In this document: positions 14,611-22,871 of the stretch, piece after piece
Layout: every line of letters begins with the position of its first letter
How positions within the stretch are numbered: the stretch's first letter is position 1
Assembly (NCBI GenBank): GCA_012719075.1
Contig: JAAYBB010000054.1
Span: forward strand, 1-32,439
Source: Clostridiales bacterium
Lineage (GTDB): Bacteria > Bacillota > Clostridia > Oscillospirales > Feifaniaceae
DNA length: 32,439 nucleotides
Direction: 5' to 3'
The notes under the pieces: model-generated
Told to the model about the DNA's origin: nothing
The model's input: only the letters and a program-made list of their open reading frames with translations
Database searches by the model: none
Translations under genes and position numbers: made by a program

Positions 14611-17361
14611 TCAGGGCCTTGCGCCCTGCCGGGCGGGCGGCGCCCCTTTGCGCGGCCTGCGCAGGGGGGCGGCCGGCTGGCCCTTTGCCGGCCGGGCGGC
14701 GCCCCATCGGATCAGCAGCTTGCGCAAGAGGTCCACCGGAATGACCGAAAAGGCCAGCAGCGCAAGGACGGCCATGTCCTTTGCGTAAATCGGCACGGTG
14801 CGAAAGAGCGGCCCGCCGAAGAAGGGGATCAGGACCTGCACCAGCGCGACCGTGCCCATGAGCCCGATGAAGGACTTGTTGGCGGCGAGGTGGGACAGCA
14901 GGTTGAGCCTGCTGGTGCGCGCGTTGAAGCTGTTGAAGATCGCGCAGAACATGAAGAGCTCAAAGAAGGCCGTCAGGCCGTAGGTCTGGCCATATTCGCC
15001 CACGATGCGGCCAAAAAAGGCGCTGCGGAGAAACCACAGGCACAGCGCCGTGGCGTACAGGCTGCCCGTGGCGATCTGGCCCATCATCTCGGGGCTGACG
15101 ATGGGCTCGTCCCTGCGCTTTGGCAGCTCCCTCATGTACTCGGCGCGCGCCCGCTCGCCGCTGAAGGCAAGCCCCGCGAGCGTGTCCATGACGATGTTGA
15201 TCCACAGCATCTGAATGACCGTGATCGGGAAATCCACCTTGATCAGCGGGCCGATCACCGTGACCCCCACGGCGCAGAGGCAGATGCTCATCTGGTAGAT
15301 GATAAACTTCCGGATGCTGTGAAAGATGGTGCGGCCGTAGAGGACGGCCTTGGCGATGGAGTCGAAGTGGTCGTCCAGAATCACAATGTCCCCCGCCTCC
15401 TTGGCCACCTCGGTGCCGCTGCCCATGGCAAAGCCGACGTCGGCCTGCTTGAGCGCCGGGGCGTCGTTGACGCCGTCCCCCGTCATGCCCACGACCAGGT
15501 TCATGGCCTGCGCGACCCGCACCAGCCGGCTCTTGTCGGAGGGCAGCGCCCGGGCCACCACACGAATGTCCGGCAGCAGCTGCGCCAGCGCCGCATCGTC
15601 GATGCGGCTCATCTCATCGTGGCTGATGACCCGCTCGCGGTCGCTGCGCAAAATGCCGGCCTCGCGCGCGACGGCGACGGCCGTCGCCTGGGCATCTCCG
15701 GTGATCATCACGGTCTGAATCCCGGCCTGCTGCATCTGCTCGACCCCCTTGCGGGTCCCCGGCCGGAGGCTGTCCCGAATGGCCAGCAGGCCGACCAGCC
15801 GGAGCGCCCCCAGGGCCCTTGGGTCCTTGCTGCCGGCCTCGCCGACCGCCACCGCGATGACCCGCATGGACTGCGCGGCGTAGCGCTCGAGCGCCCGCTC
15901 GACCTGCAGGCGCGCGCCCAGCGGGCGCACCCTGCCTGCAGGGTCCACAAACGTGGTGCAGTGGGGGAGGATTTTTTCGGGCGCGCCTTTGACGAGCGTC
16001 GCCGTCCAGGCCCCCGATACGGCCGAGACCATCCGCTTCTCCTCGCTGCTGAAGGGCAGGAGGGTCGCAGATTGCAGGCCGTCCTGCCCGCCCTGCAGCG
16101 ACCGGGCAAACTCCAGCACCGCCCGATCGGTGGCATTGCCGCCGATGGCCCGCTTTCCCTCGAGCACGGCACTGGTGTTGTAGCGGAGGCAGTCCTTGAG
16201 CAGGCCGTGCAGCGGCAGCCCGCTGCGCGCCAGCTCGGCGCTGTCCCAGGTCTTCCCCGCGCCGTCGACAAACTCGGTCACCGTCAGCCTGCCACCGGTC
16301 AGCGTGCCGGTCTTGTCGGTAAAGAGGAGGTTCATGCTCCCGGCCGTCTCGATACCGATCAGCTTTCGCACCAGAACATTGTCCCGGATCATGCGCCGCA
16401 TGTTGGCCGACAGCACCACCGTGATCATCATCGGCAGCCCCTCGGGCACAGCCATTACGACCACCGTGACCGCCAGCATGCAGGCCTGGAGCAACAGCGG
16501 AAACAGCTGCGGCCAAGACGTGAGGGCAGCCTTGATGAGCGCGGGATGGAATCCGTTGTCGATGAGCAGGTTGTTGAACAAAAAGGCCAGCGCCGAAAAG
16601 CCGGCGGCCAGGTAGCCAAAGCGGCCGATGCCGGCGGCCAGCCCGTTCAGCCGGTGGCGCAGCGGGCTCTCGCGCGCCTCCTGCTGGATCTCGGCCCCGA
16701 TCCTGCCGTAAACGGTCAGATCCCCCACGGCGTTCACCCGCATGAGCCCCTCGCCGCCGCAGACGATGCTGCCCGAAAACAGGCGCTCGGGCGCCAGAAA
16801 CCCCTCCCCGGGCGGCTCGCCCCGCCCGCCTGCCCGCGGGTGCTTCTGTGCCTCCTTGCTCTCGCCGTTCAGGGCCGACTGGTCGACCTCGAGGCGGCCC
16901 TCCAGCAGGCAGCCGTCGGCCGGAACCCGTTCGCCGGGCTGCAGCAGCACCAGGTCCCCCACCACGATTTCCTCCATGGGCAGCTCTTTGACGCCCTCGG
17001 CCCGCCGAACGCGGCAGCGGATTTGGGAGGCCTCCTCCTGCAGCTTCTCAAAGGCGGCCTCGCTGCCGTACTCCGAGATCGTGGACACCAGCGTGGCCAG
17101 CAGGATGGCAAACGCGATCCCGATGGATTCAAACCAGTTTGAGTGCCGCGTTAAAAAAATCAGGTTGATGGCCAGGGCCACCAGCAGGATTTTGATCATC
17201 GGGTCGCCAAAGCTCTGAACATACCCGGCCAAAAAGCCCGTGCGCTTTTTGGTGGTCAGCCGATTTTCCCCATGCCGTTTGCGCGCGGCCGCCACCTGCT
17301 CCGCGGTGAGGCCGCCATATCCGGACGGCACCGTTTTTGACTCGTTTGCAACGTGCTGCAT
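14611..17361 (-). CDS. Calcium-type P-type ATPase (P2 class)
   Basis: The 916-residue protein is a P2-class cation ATPase, probably exporting Ca2+. The phosphorylated Asp is D349 in DKTGTLT. Nucleotide-binding KGAPE is at 458-462 and the hinge TGDGVNDAP at 627-635. The actuator loop reads NGES (165-168) in place of TGES. Helix 4 has AVPEGLP (304-310), and helix 6 has N722 and D726 spaced as in the SERCA site II ligands, which supports Ca2+. The ATG at 17361 follows AAAGGGGG. The last 28 residues after LLIRW are a Pro/Ala/Arg-rich tail that runs toward the terminator region. This tail may be a non-conserved extension. It is a single-gene unit. Confidence 0.93.
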   Translation of the reverse strand: MQHVANESKTVPSGYGGLTAEQVAAARKRHGENRLTTKKRTGFLAGYVQSFGDPMIKILLVALAINLIFLTRHSNWFESIGIAFAILLATLVSTISEYGSEAAFEKLQEEASQIRCRVRRAEGVKELPMEEIVVGDLVLLQPGERVPADGCLLEGRLEVDQSALNGESKEAQKHPRAGGRGEPPGEGFLAPERLFSGSIVCGGEGLMRVNAVGDLTVYGRIGAEIQQEARESPLRHRLNGLAAGIGRFGYLAAGFSALAFLFNNLLIDNGFHPALIKAALTSWPQLFPLLLQACMLAVTVVVMAVPEGLPMMITVVLSANMRRMIRDNVLVRKLIGIETAGSMNLLFTDKTGTLTGGRLTVTEFVDGAGKTWDSAELARSGLPLHGLLKDCLRYNTSAVLEGKRAIGGNATDRAVLEFARSLQGGQDGLQSATLLPFSSEEKRMVSAVSGAWTATLVKGAPEKILPHCTTFVDPAGRVRPLGARLQVERALERYAAQSMRVIAVAVGEAGSKDPRALGALRLVGLLAIRDSLRPGTRKGVEQMQQAGIQTVMITGDAQATAVAVAREAGILRSDRERVISHDEMSRIDDAALAQLLPDIRVVARALPSDKSRLVRVAQAMNLVVGMTGDGVNDAPALKQADVGFAMGSGTEVAKEAGDIVILDDHFDSIAKAVLYGRTIFHSIRKFIIYQMSICLCAVGVTVIGPLIKVDFPITVIQMLWINIVMDTLAGLAFSGERARAEYMRELPKRRDEPIVSPEMMGQIATGSLYATALCLWFLRSAFFGRIVGEYGQTYGLTAFFELFMFCAIFNSFNARTSRLNLLSHLAANKSFIGLMGTVALVQVLIPFFGGPLFRTVPIYAKDMAVLALLAFSVIPVDLLRKLLIRWGAARPAKGQPAAPLRRPRKGAPPARQGARP

Positions 17362-17468
17362 AGGTCAACCCCCTTTGTCCACCATTATGCAGACAAGCCC
17401 GCCGATATGCCCATGCGCCGGACGGTCGGCGGGTCCTGAGAGCGGGTCCGCATGAGTTTCCGCAACAC

Positions 17469-17498
17469 AAAAAGGGCGCCACCCTTAGGGTGGCGCCC
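17469..17498 (-). terminator. Terminator of the NlpC/P60 gene
   Basis: Reading leftward, GGGCGCCACCC and GGGTGGCGCCC form an 11-bp perfect stem with a three-base loop followed by T5. It is about 85 bp downstream of the hydrolase stop codon and shields the ATPase gene from read-through. Confidence 0.85.
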
Positions 17499-17581
17499 GT
17501 CTCATTGCGACTTGGACGGTTTGCCGGGTCCGTAATTTTTTGCGCGGGCTTGTCCGCCCGCGACTGAGGGCGTCCGGCAGC

Positions 17582-18499
17582 TCAGCGGTTCATGGCGATT
17601 GCCCCGTAGTAGTGGGTGAGGTAGTACCCCGACTCGAGCGTGTTGATGCGCACCACGTCGCCCGGGCGGGAGGCGTGAATGAAGTGGCCCTCCCCGATGT
17701 AGATGCCCACATGCCCGATGCGGCCGGTGCCGGGGCCGTAAAAGAAGACCAGATCGCCCGGCAGCAGTTCGGCGCGGCTGATCTTTTGGCCCAGCGCGCG
17801 GTACTGGTTGCCCGCCCCCATCGGCAGGGCACAGTCAAACTGCGCATAGACGTAGCGCACAAAGCCGCCACAGTCAAAGCCGGTCGCAGGGGCGCTGCCG
17901 CCATAGCGGTAGCGGTAGCCCAGGTACTGGCGGCTCAGCGCCACGACCTCCTGCCCGCGGCTCGAAAACAGGCCGTTCTCGTCGGGCAGGCGGATAAATG
18001 CGGCGTAGACATAGCCGCGAATGCCGTTGAAGGAGATGTAATACCAGTCGCCGTGGCGCTCGATCAGCTCGACGACGGTGCCGTAGGGCAGCGGTTCGAC
18101 GAGGTCGGCAGCGGTGTCGGGCGCCGTCCGGAAGTTGAGCGAGCAGGAGACCACCATGCCCTCGGCCGCCTCGGCCGGACCGACCGGCACCGTGGCATAG
18201 GTGGGCTCGGGCGCAGGCGTCGGGTCCTCGGCCGCCGCTTCGAGCAGGCGGAGGTAGTCGGTGTGGACATAGCCGCTCAGCGCCCCGGCATCGACCAGCG
18301 CCCAGTCGCCCTCGCTCTCCCAGAGGTAGAGCGACTCTCCGGCCGGGAGCAGGCAGACCGAGGCGTACTCCTGCCCCGGCCCCTCGCGCAGGTGCAGCTT
18401 TTTGGCCGTCACCTCGTAGGTGCCGGGCTCGAGCGCCAAGGCCTGTCCCATCAGGACCATGCTGAGCAACAGCGCCGTCGCGCAGGTTGGCATTCGCAA
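17582..18499 (-). CDS. Secreted SH3-domain NlpC/P60 peptidoglycan endopeptidase
   Basis: This 305-residue cell-wall hydrolase cleaves peptide stems of peptidoglycan outside the cell. A signal peptide covers residues 1-22. Two bacterial SH3 domains follow, at about 27-85 (LHLREGPG) and 114-171 (LNFRTAPDTAADL), joined by a Pro/Ala/Glu linker. The NlpC/P60 domain is at 182-305 with catalytic C210, H263 (GHVGIY) and H275. The Cys motif is FDCGGFV where FDCSGFV is more usual. The start is TTG at 18499, six or seven bases after GGAGGG, or the ATG two codons later. It has its own promoter with a UTR of about 105 nt that contains a hairpin at 18551-18568 (GGCGCCCG/CGGGCGCC). Confidence 0.92.
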   Translation of the reverse strand: MRMPTCATALLLSMVLMGQALALEPGTYEVTAKKLHLREGPGQEYASVCLLPAGESLYLWESEGDWALVDAGALSGYVHTDYLRLLEAAAEDPTPAPEPTYATVPVGPAEAAEGMVVSCSLNFRTAPDTAADLVEPLPYGTVVELIERHGDWYYISFNGIRGYVYAAFIRLPDENGLFSSRGQEVVALSRQYLGYRYRYGGSAPATGFDCGGFVRYVYAQFDCALPMGAGNQYRALGQKISRAELLPGDLVFFYGPGTGRIGHVGIYIGEGHFIHASRPGDVVRINTLESGYYLTHYYGAIAMNR

Positions 18500-18610
18500 G
18501 CCATTCCCTCCAAATCGCGGACTTCAATGGGTTCGGCGGACCCCGCCCCCGGCGCCCGCACGGGCGCCAAAACCCGATATCTACCGCCTTTTTGCAGTTG
18601 TGCTCTATCA

Positions 18611-18640
18611 TATATACTACATCTGGGAAAAAGTTGACAA
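18611..18640 (-). promoter_or_regulatory. Promoter of the NlpC/P60 gene
   Basis: Reading leftward, TTGTCA (18640-18635) and TATATA (18616-18611) are 18 bp apart in an A/T-rich island. A second TTGTCA lies 16 bp further upstream, so the hexamer may also be part of a direct-repeat site. Confidence 0.6.
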
Positions 18641-18870
18641 GGGTAAAATATGACAACTTGCGGGTCAACCCGCTGCCCCCTCCCCCCAACCCCTTGCGGC
18701 AGAGGGACCTGCGCCCTTTGTAAACAATCTGTTAAATAGCGGCCAACTTGCCGGCCCTAGCCCACCCTGTCTGTTTTTGCATAAATTAGGAACGCCGCCG
18801 GCACATAGGCTCAGGAAGCGCGCAAATACTACCGTTGCCGTACAATTTTGATGGAATGGAGCTTGTGTAA

Positions 18871-19188
18871 ATGGCCGAGAAGCAGAAAAAAAGTCCCGCG
18901 GGCGACCTCTCGTCGCTGCCCATGAACACGCTGAAGGAGGTGCCAACGCCGGGTCAGGCGGCCGAGCGCATTGTCGGCCTGGTCCGCAAGTCGGGTGAGA
19001 TCACCGGCTACCAGCTCTCGGGCGGCCGCATCCTCAGCAAGGAGGAGGGCATCGACCTCGCCCGCGCCGGCGGCATCGAGGGGGTCGGCATTGCCACCAA
19101 CCAGGGCACCGAATACCTCAAGTCGCTGCCCGACGACAGCGAACAAAACAACCTGGGCAACCTGCCCACGGTCCAGACCGACAAATGA
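18871..19188 (+). CDS. DUF3892 domain protein
   Basis: The 105-residue cytoplasmic protein matches the DUF3892 pattern: ITGYQLSGGRILSKEEGIDLARAG followed by GVGIATNQGTEYLKSLPD at about 45-90. The N-terminus is Lys/Ser-rich and the C-terminus ends NNLGNLPTVQTDK, as is common in this family. GGAG precedes the ATG by nine bases. A weak TACAAT at 18841-18846 could be its -10 box. Function is not known. A perfect palindromic terminator follows 12 bp after the stop. Confidence 0.8.
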   Translation: MAEKQKKSPAGDLSSLPMNTLKEVPTPGQAAERIVGLVRKSGEITGYQLSGGRILSKEEGIDLARAGGIEGVGIATNQGTEYLKSLPDDSEQNNLGNLPTVQTDK

Positions 19189-19200
19189 GTCCGTCATATC

Positions 19201-19234
19201 AAAAAGGGGAGGTGCCATGGCACCTCCCCTTTTT
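19201..19234. terminator. Bidirectional terminator between DUF3892 and mocR
   Basis: A perfect 34-bp palindrome (A5GGGGAGGTGCCA and its complement) carries A5 on one side and T5 on the other. It lies between convergent genes and works in both directions by symmetry. Confidence 0.9.
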
Positions 19235-19253
19235 GACTTTGCGGGCGCTGCAC

Positions 19254-20675
19254 TCATACGATAAAGGTGTAGCCCTCCGGCTCGCGGGCCTGAAACAGGT
19301 TTTTGAGGATCAGAAGGCCCCGCCTGAGCTCCCCCTCGGTCCGGACGCTGGACAGCGCCACCCGCACGGCTGCGACCGGCTCGGCCCCCGGCAGGCGAAA
19401 GCGGTCGGCGTGGAACAGGCGCACGCCCGCCTCGTCGGCCAGGTGCTCCACCTCATGGTGGCCCAGGCGCTCCATGCGGGCCGGCAGCCGCAGCCACCGG
19501 AAGAAGGGGGCGGGGTGCTGCGCCCTGCCCTGCTCGCCGAAGACCTCGTCAAAGATGCGGTTGCGCAGCGCCGAGCGCTCGGCCTTTTGGCGAATGATCT
19601 CAAGCGCGCCGCCGTCGCGCATGAGCTCGGCGGCGATCTCGGTGTTGAGCGAGGAGGTCTTGAGGTTGGTGTTGTGCAGGCCGCCCACCAGGGGCTGGCG
19701 CAGCGCGGCGGGCGCCGTCATCAGCGCGATGCGCAGGCCGCCGCAAATCGAGGTGGAGACGCCGTTGATATAAATCGTCCGCCCGGGGATGGCCGCCGCC
19801 ATCGGCGGGATCAAGACGGGGTCCAAAAAGCTATAGGCGTCGTCTTCGATCAGGATCAGGCCGTACCGCTCGATGACCTCGGCCAGCTGGCGCCTGCGCG
19901 CCTCCGGCATCGAGAGGGCGGTCGGGTTGCTGCAGGAGGGCATCAGGTAAATCCCGCGCGGGCTGTGGGTCCGGCAGAGCTCCTCCAGCGCCTCGGGGCG
20001 CATGCCGAATTCATCCCCCACCACCGGCAGCAGCCGCAGCTGCAGCAGCTTGGCCAGCTCAATGAAGTTCGGATAGGTGTGGGGGTCGGCGGCGAGCTGG
20101 TCCCCGGCCTCAAACAGCGAGATCAGCGCGGCCACAATGCCGCTCTGGGTGCCGGTCGTGATGATGACCTGTTCGGGGGACTCCACCACGCCGAAGCGGT
20201 GCAGCCAATCGGCCGCCGCCTCGCGCTGACCGGGGCTGCCCAGCGGGAACGAATAGGCAAACAGCCGCTCGGCGCGCGCGTCCGCGAGCACGGCGCGCGC
20301 CGCCTGCAGCACCCGGCCGTTGAAGGCCGAGTAGGGCTCGATCACGCTCATCTCGATGCGGCCCTCCGGGGGCTCGCCCGAAAGCTCCTCCTGCGCCGGC
20401 CGGCTCTGCGGCGCCACAAAGGTCCCGCGCCCCACCGAGGCATAGAGCAGCCCCTTGCGCTTGCAGAGCTCGTAGCCCTTGGTGACGGTGCTGAGGTTGA
20501 TGTCGAGGTAGTCGGCCAGCTCGCGCTGGGGCGGCAGCTTGGTGTGGGGCGGCAGCGCACCGCTCAGGATTTCCCGCTCGAGCAGGTCGGCGATGGCGCG
20601 GTGCAGCGGGCGGTGCAGCTGGGCCCTGTCCGGCTGGAAGGACATCGGGTAGTCTGCAAAATCGTTGAAAGGCAT
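19254..20675 (-). CDS. MocR-type regulator (GntR wHTH fused to aminotransferase-like domain) lacking the PLP lysine
   Basis: The protein has 473 residues from the ATG at 20675, which follows GGAGGTGA. Residues 22-90 form a GntR winged helix (LPPQRELADYLDINLSTVTKGYEL). Residues 110-465 are an aminotransferase fold type I domain with SNPT (N250), IEDDAY (D278/D279, Y281) and GGLR (R315). In MocR proteins the PLP lysine lies seven residues before that Arg, in a segment like SFSK. Here the segment reads GVSTS, placing Thr308 (codon ACC) at the Lys position. PLP could therefore not form the usual internal Schiff base; another ligand or non-covalent PLP is possible. It is divergent from an ECF S component, and probable operators lie between them. 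It may control that gene and itself. Confidence 0.88.
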   Translation of the reverse strand: MPFNDFADYPMSFQPDRAQLHRPLHRAIADLLEREILSGALPPHTKLPPQRELADYLDINLSTVTKGYELCKRKGLLYASVGRGTFVAPQSRPAQEELSGEPPEGRIEMSVIEPYSAFNGRVLQAARAVLADARAERLFAYSFPLGSPGQREAAADWLHRFGVVESPEQVIITTGTQSGIVAALISLFEAGDQLAADPHTYPNFIELAKLLQLRLLPVVGDEFGMRPEALEELCRTHSPRGIYLMPSCSNPTALSMPEARRRQLAEVIERYGLILIEDDAYSFLDPVLIPPMAAAIPGRTIYINGVSTSICGGLRIALMTAPAALRQPLVGGLHNTNLKTSSLNTEIAAELMRDGGALEIIRQKAERSALRNRIFDEVFGEQGRAQHPAPFFRWLRLPARMERLGHHEVEHLADEAGVRLFHADRFRLPGAEPVAAVRVALSSVRTEGELRRGLLILKNLFQAREPEGYTFIV

Positions 20676-20705
20676 CGGCCTCACCTCCAAATTGTCCTAC
20701 ATACA

Positions 20706-20734
20706 ATTATCGCATTGAAAGCCAGGCAATTCAA
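20706..20734 (-). promoter_or_regulatory. Promoter of mocR
   Basis: Reading leftward, TTGAAT (20734-20729) and GATAAT (20711-20706) are separated by 17 bp. It overlaps the divergent ECF promoter by 20 bp, so the two cannot be occupied at once. Confidence 0.7.
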
Positions 20735-20743
20735 TGCTATGAT
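20715..20743 (+). promoter_or_regulatory. Promoter of the ECF S-component gene
   Basis: TTGAAA (20715-20720) and TATGAT (20738-20743) have a 17-bp spacer. The predicted start is near 20750, followed at once by ATTGTATG repeats. Confidence 0.7.
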
Positions 20744-20828
20744 AAAAATAAGTGGATTGTATGTTTTATTGTATGGATTTTAAATCATACAATCTGAGCG
20801 TTCAGGATACATAGAGGAGGTCTTCCCA

Positions 20829-21368
20829 ATGGAGAACAGGGCGGTGCCCAAGGACAAAAAAAAGACGCGGCGCATGGTTCTCACGGCGCTGTTTGCCACC
20901 ATTGTCTGCGTGGCCACCCTCGTCATCCGCATCCCCACGCCGCTGGGCGGCTACTTCCACATGGGGGATACGACCATTTTGCTGGCCGGCTTTTTGCTCG
21001 GGCCCGCGGCCGGGGCGACCGCCGGTGCGGTGGGCTCGGTGCTGGCCGACTTCTTTGGCGGCTATGTGCAGTATGTGCCGCCCACGCTGATCATCAAGGG
21101 GCTGATGGGCTATCTGGCCGGCCTGCTCTACCGGCGGCTGGGGGGCAACGGAGGAGTCAGGGAGGCCCACCTCGGCGCGGCCGTACTGGCCGGCCTGGTC
21201 TGCGAGTCGGTCATGGTCGTGGGCTACTACCTCTTTGCGCTGATCTTTCTGCGCTTTGAGGGCGCGGCCGCGCTGACCATCCCCGGCGACGTTGTCCAGG
21301 GCCTGGTCGGCATCGTCGGCGCGACGCTGCTGCTCAAGGCCTTCTCCAAGTCGAGCCTCTCGATCTGA
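20829..21368 (+). CDS. ECF transporter S component (vitamin or precursor uptake)
   Basis: The 179-residue membrane protein is a substrate-binding S component of an energy-coupling factor transporter. It has about five or six helices. The characteristic segment runs from IRIPTPLGGYFHMGDTTILL to LLGPAAGATAGAVGSVLADF, followed by the loop GGYVQYVPPTLIIKGLMGY, as in the riboflavin/HMP/pyridoxine-type S components. GGAGG precedes the ATG. The shared EcfA1-A2-T module is not in the window. The substrate is not evident. The divergent MocR-like gene makes a B6-vitamer plausible, but the regulator lacks its PLP lysine, which weakens that argument. Confidence 0.85.
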   Translation: MENRAVPKDKKKTRRMVLTALFATIVCVATLVIRIPTPLGGYFHMGDTTILLAGFLLGPAAGATAGAVGSVLADFFGGYVQYVPPTLIIKGLMGYLAGLLYRRLGGNGGVREAHLGAAVLAGLVCESVMVVGYYLFALIFLRFEGAAALTIPGDVVQGLVGIVGATLLLKAFSKSSLSI

Positions 21369-21399
21369 GGGCGACGCAGCTTGATGGATGCCCATGGCA

Positions 21400-21424
21400 A
21401 AAAGAGCCCCGTGCGGGCTCTTTT
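21400..21424 (+). terminator. Terminator of the ECF gene
   Basis: AAAAGAGCCC (21400-21409) pairs with GGGCTCTTTT (21415-21424) around a five-base loop. Confidence 0.85.
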
Positions 21425-21529
21425 GTCATGCCGTTGAAAAAAGGGGTCCGTTGCAGGCAGCGAAGACAGCGTCGATCAAGTCCAAAAAGGGCGCGGATCG
21501 TCGAGCGGGTCCCCTGGTTTGACCGCAAA

Positions 21530-21555
21530 AAAAGAGCCCCATGCGGGCTCTTTTT
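21530..21555. terminator. Terminator near the deaminase stop (near-copy of the preceding one)
   Basis: The stem AAAAGAGCCC/GGGCTCTTTTT is identical to that at 21400-21424, with one different loop base. It lies between convergent genes and can stop transcription from either side. Confidence 0.85.
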
Positions 21556-21571
21556 ATTCTGAAGCGGGCGC

Positions 21572-22870
21572 TTATTCCCGAATGGTTTTGACCGCAATCT
21601 CCACCATCTCGCGCTTGGCCCGCTCGATGTCGAGCGTCAGCCACTCGCCCTCCTTGTAGAGCGTTTTGCCCTTGCACAGCGTCATGCAGACGTCGCTCGG
21701 CCGGGCGGCATAGACGATGTTGGAAATCAGGTCGTGGCAGGGCAGCAGGTGGGGCTTGTCCAGGTCCAGTACCTGGAGGTCGGCGTCGAAGCCCACCCGC
21801 AGCATGCCGCTCTCGGCCTCGCGGCCCTGGGCATAGGCACCGGCCACCGTCGCCATCTGCAGCGAGTCGGCCGCCGACACCAGCGTCGGGTCGCCGGCGA
21901 GGCCGCTGTGGAGGATGGCGGTCAGCTTGAGGTCGTAGTACATCTCGTTGGTGTTGGTGGCGCAGGCGCTGTCGGTGGCCAGCGCCACGCGCACCCCCTT
22001 CTGCCGCAGCCGCGGCAGGTTCATCACGCCGCTGGCCAGCTTGAGGTTGCCGCTGGGGTCATGGGCGACCGTGACGTCCCGCGCGCGCAGCAGCTCCATG
22101 TCCTGCTCGGTGACAAAGACGCCGTGGGCGGCCGTGGTCCGGGTGCCAAAGATGCCGTAGCTGTCCAGCAGTGCCGTCGGGGTCATGCCGTACTTTTTGA
22201 CGCAGTTGTCGTGCTCCGGGCGGGTCTCGGACAGGTGGACATGCATATTGAGGCCGCGCTCGGCCGCCAGCGCCGCCACCACCTGCCAGACCTGCGGGTT
22301 TGAGGTGTACTCGGCGTGGAGGCCGACGTCGGCCTTAATTAACCCCTCGCGGTTGTGGTAGTGGTCGGCCAGCTCGATGGTCTCCCGCCAGGCGCGGTCC
22401 TGCTGCGGCACGTACTGCTCCGAAAAGCAGGTGGCGCCGTTGCTGAGGTTGCCCATCACGCCGACCGACAGGCAGAGCTCGGCCAGGCCGGGCTCCCCGA
22501 AGTACATGTCGGTGAAGGAGACGGTCCCCGCCGCAATGCCCTCGGCCAGCGAGAGCGTGTTGGCGGCCCGAACGGCCTCGTAGGTCAGCTTGGCCTCGGC
22601 CGGCCAGATGTGCTCCCGAAGCCAGGTGTCGAGGTCGTACTCGTCGGCAAAGCCGCGGAACACCCCCATGGCCAGGTGGGTGTGGGTGTTGAAAAAGCCG
22701 GGCAGCGCCACCTTGTTTTGGCCGTTGACGACGAGGTCGGGCCGCTCGGGCGGCGGCGCCGTCCCGATCCAGGCGATCTTGCGGTCCGAAATGCCGAGAA
22801 AGGCGTTTTGCAGCAGCGGCTTTTCGGGGTCCATCGTGACCAGCGCGATGTTTTGAAACAGTGTGTACAC
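21572..22870 (-). CDS. mtaD: Amidohydrolase: 5'-modified adenosine / SAH-MTA deaminase
   Basis: The 432-residue enzyme deaminates adenine nucleosides such as 5'-methylthioadenosine, S-adenosylhomocysteine or 5'-deoxyadenosine to inosine forms. Metal ligands are visible: H63 and H65 (NTHTHLAMG), H212 (HVHLSET, with general-base E215), H249 (AAHGVF) and D300 (ATDSA). The later AHDPSGNLKLASG corresponds to the SHCPxSNxKLASG of the family, with substitutions. The GTG start at 22870 lies one base past the phosphorylase stop, with GGAGGGAT as the ribosome site. The two genes form one operon. Which nucleoside is preferred cannot be told from sequence alone, so the symbol is by family. Confidence 0.88.
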   Translation of the reverse strand: MYTLFQNIALVTMDPEKPLLQNAFLGISDRKIAWIGTAPPPERPDLVVNGQNKVALPGFFNTHTHLAMGVFRGFADEYDLDTWLREHIWPAEAKLTYEAVRAANTLSLAEGIAAGTVSFTDMYFGEPGLAELCLSVGVMGNLSNGATCFSEQYVPQQDRAWRETIELADHYHNREGLIKADVGLHAEYTSNPQVWQVVAALAAERGLNMHVHLSETRPEHDNCVKKYGMTPTALLDSYGIFGTRTTAAHGVFVTEQDMELLRARDVTVAHDPSGNLKLASGVMNLPRLRQKGVRVALATDSACATNTNEMYYDLKLTAILHSGLAGDPTLVSAADSLQMATVAGAYAQGREAESGMLRVGFDADLQVLDLDKPHLLPCHDLISNIVYAARPSDVCMTLCKGKTLYKEGEWLTLDIERAKREMVEIAVKTIRE

Positions 22871-22871
22871 G

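Larger units (their letters stand above)
20700..20793. promoter_or_regulatory. Four copies of ATTGTATG in the mocR-ECF intergenic region (candidate MocR operators)
   Basis: ATTGTATG occurs directly at 20756-20763 and 20768-20775 and inverted (CATACAAT) at 20700-20707 and 20786-20793. The last two copies form an inverted repeat around an A/T-rich centre. The first copy covers the -10/start of the mocR promoter; the other three cover the start region of the ECF transcript. MocR regulators commonly bind repeated half-sites, so this fits autoregulation plus repression or activation of the S component. Confidence 0.7.

Noticed and set aside
14500-17142. An 880-codon plus-strand frame opposite the Ca2+ ATPase
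   Set aside because: The opposite strand encodes a full-length P-type ATPase with all motifs; this frame has the His/Asp/Gln/Gly-rich composition of antisense noise.
18500-18610. ydaO (c-di-AMP) riboswitch in the NlpC/P60 leader
   Set aside because: Wall hydrolase genes often carry this riboswitch, and a few fragments look similar, but the leader is only about 105 nt and the conserved blocks could not be lined up. An Rfam RF00379 search would decide.
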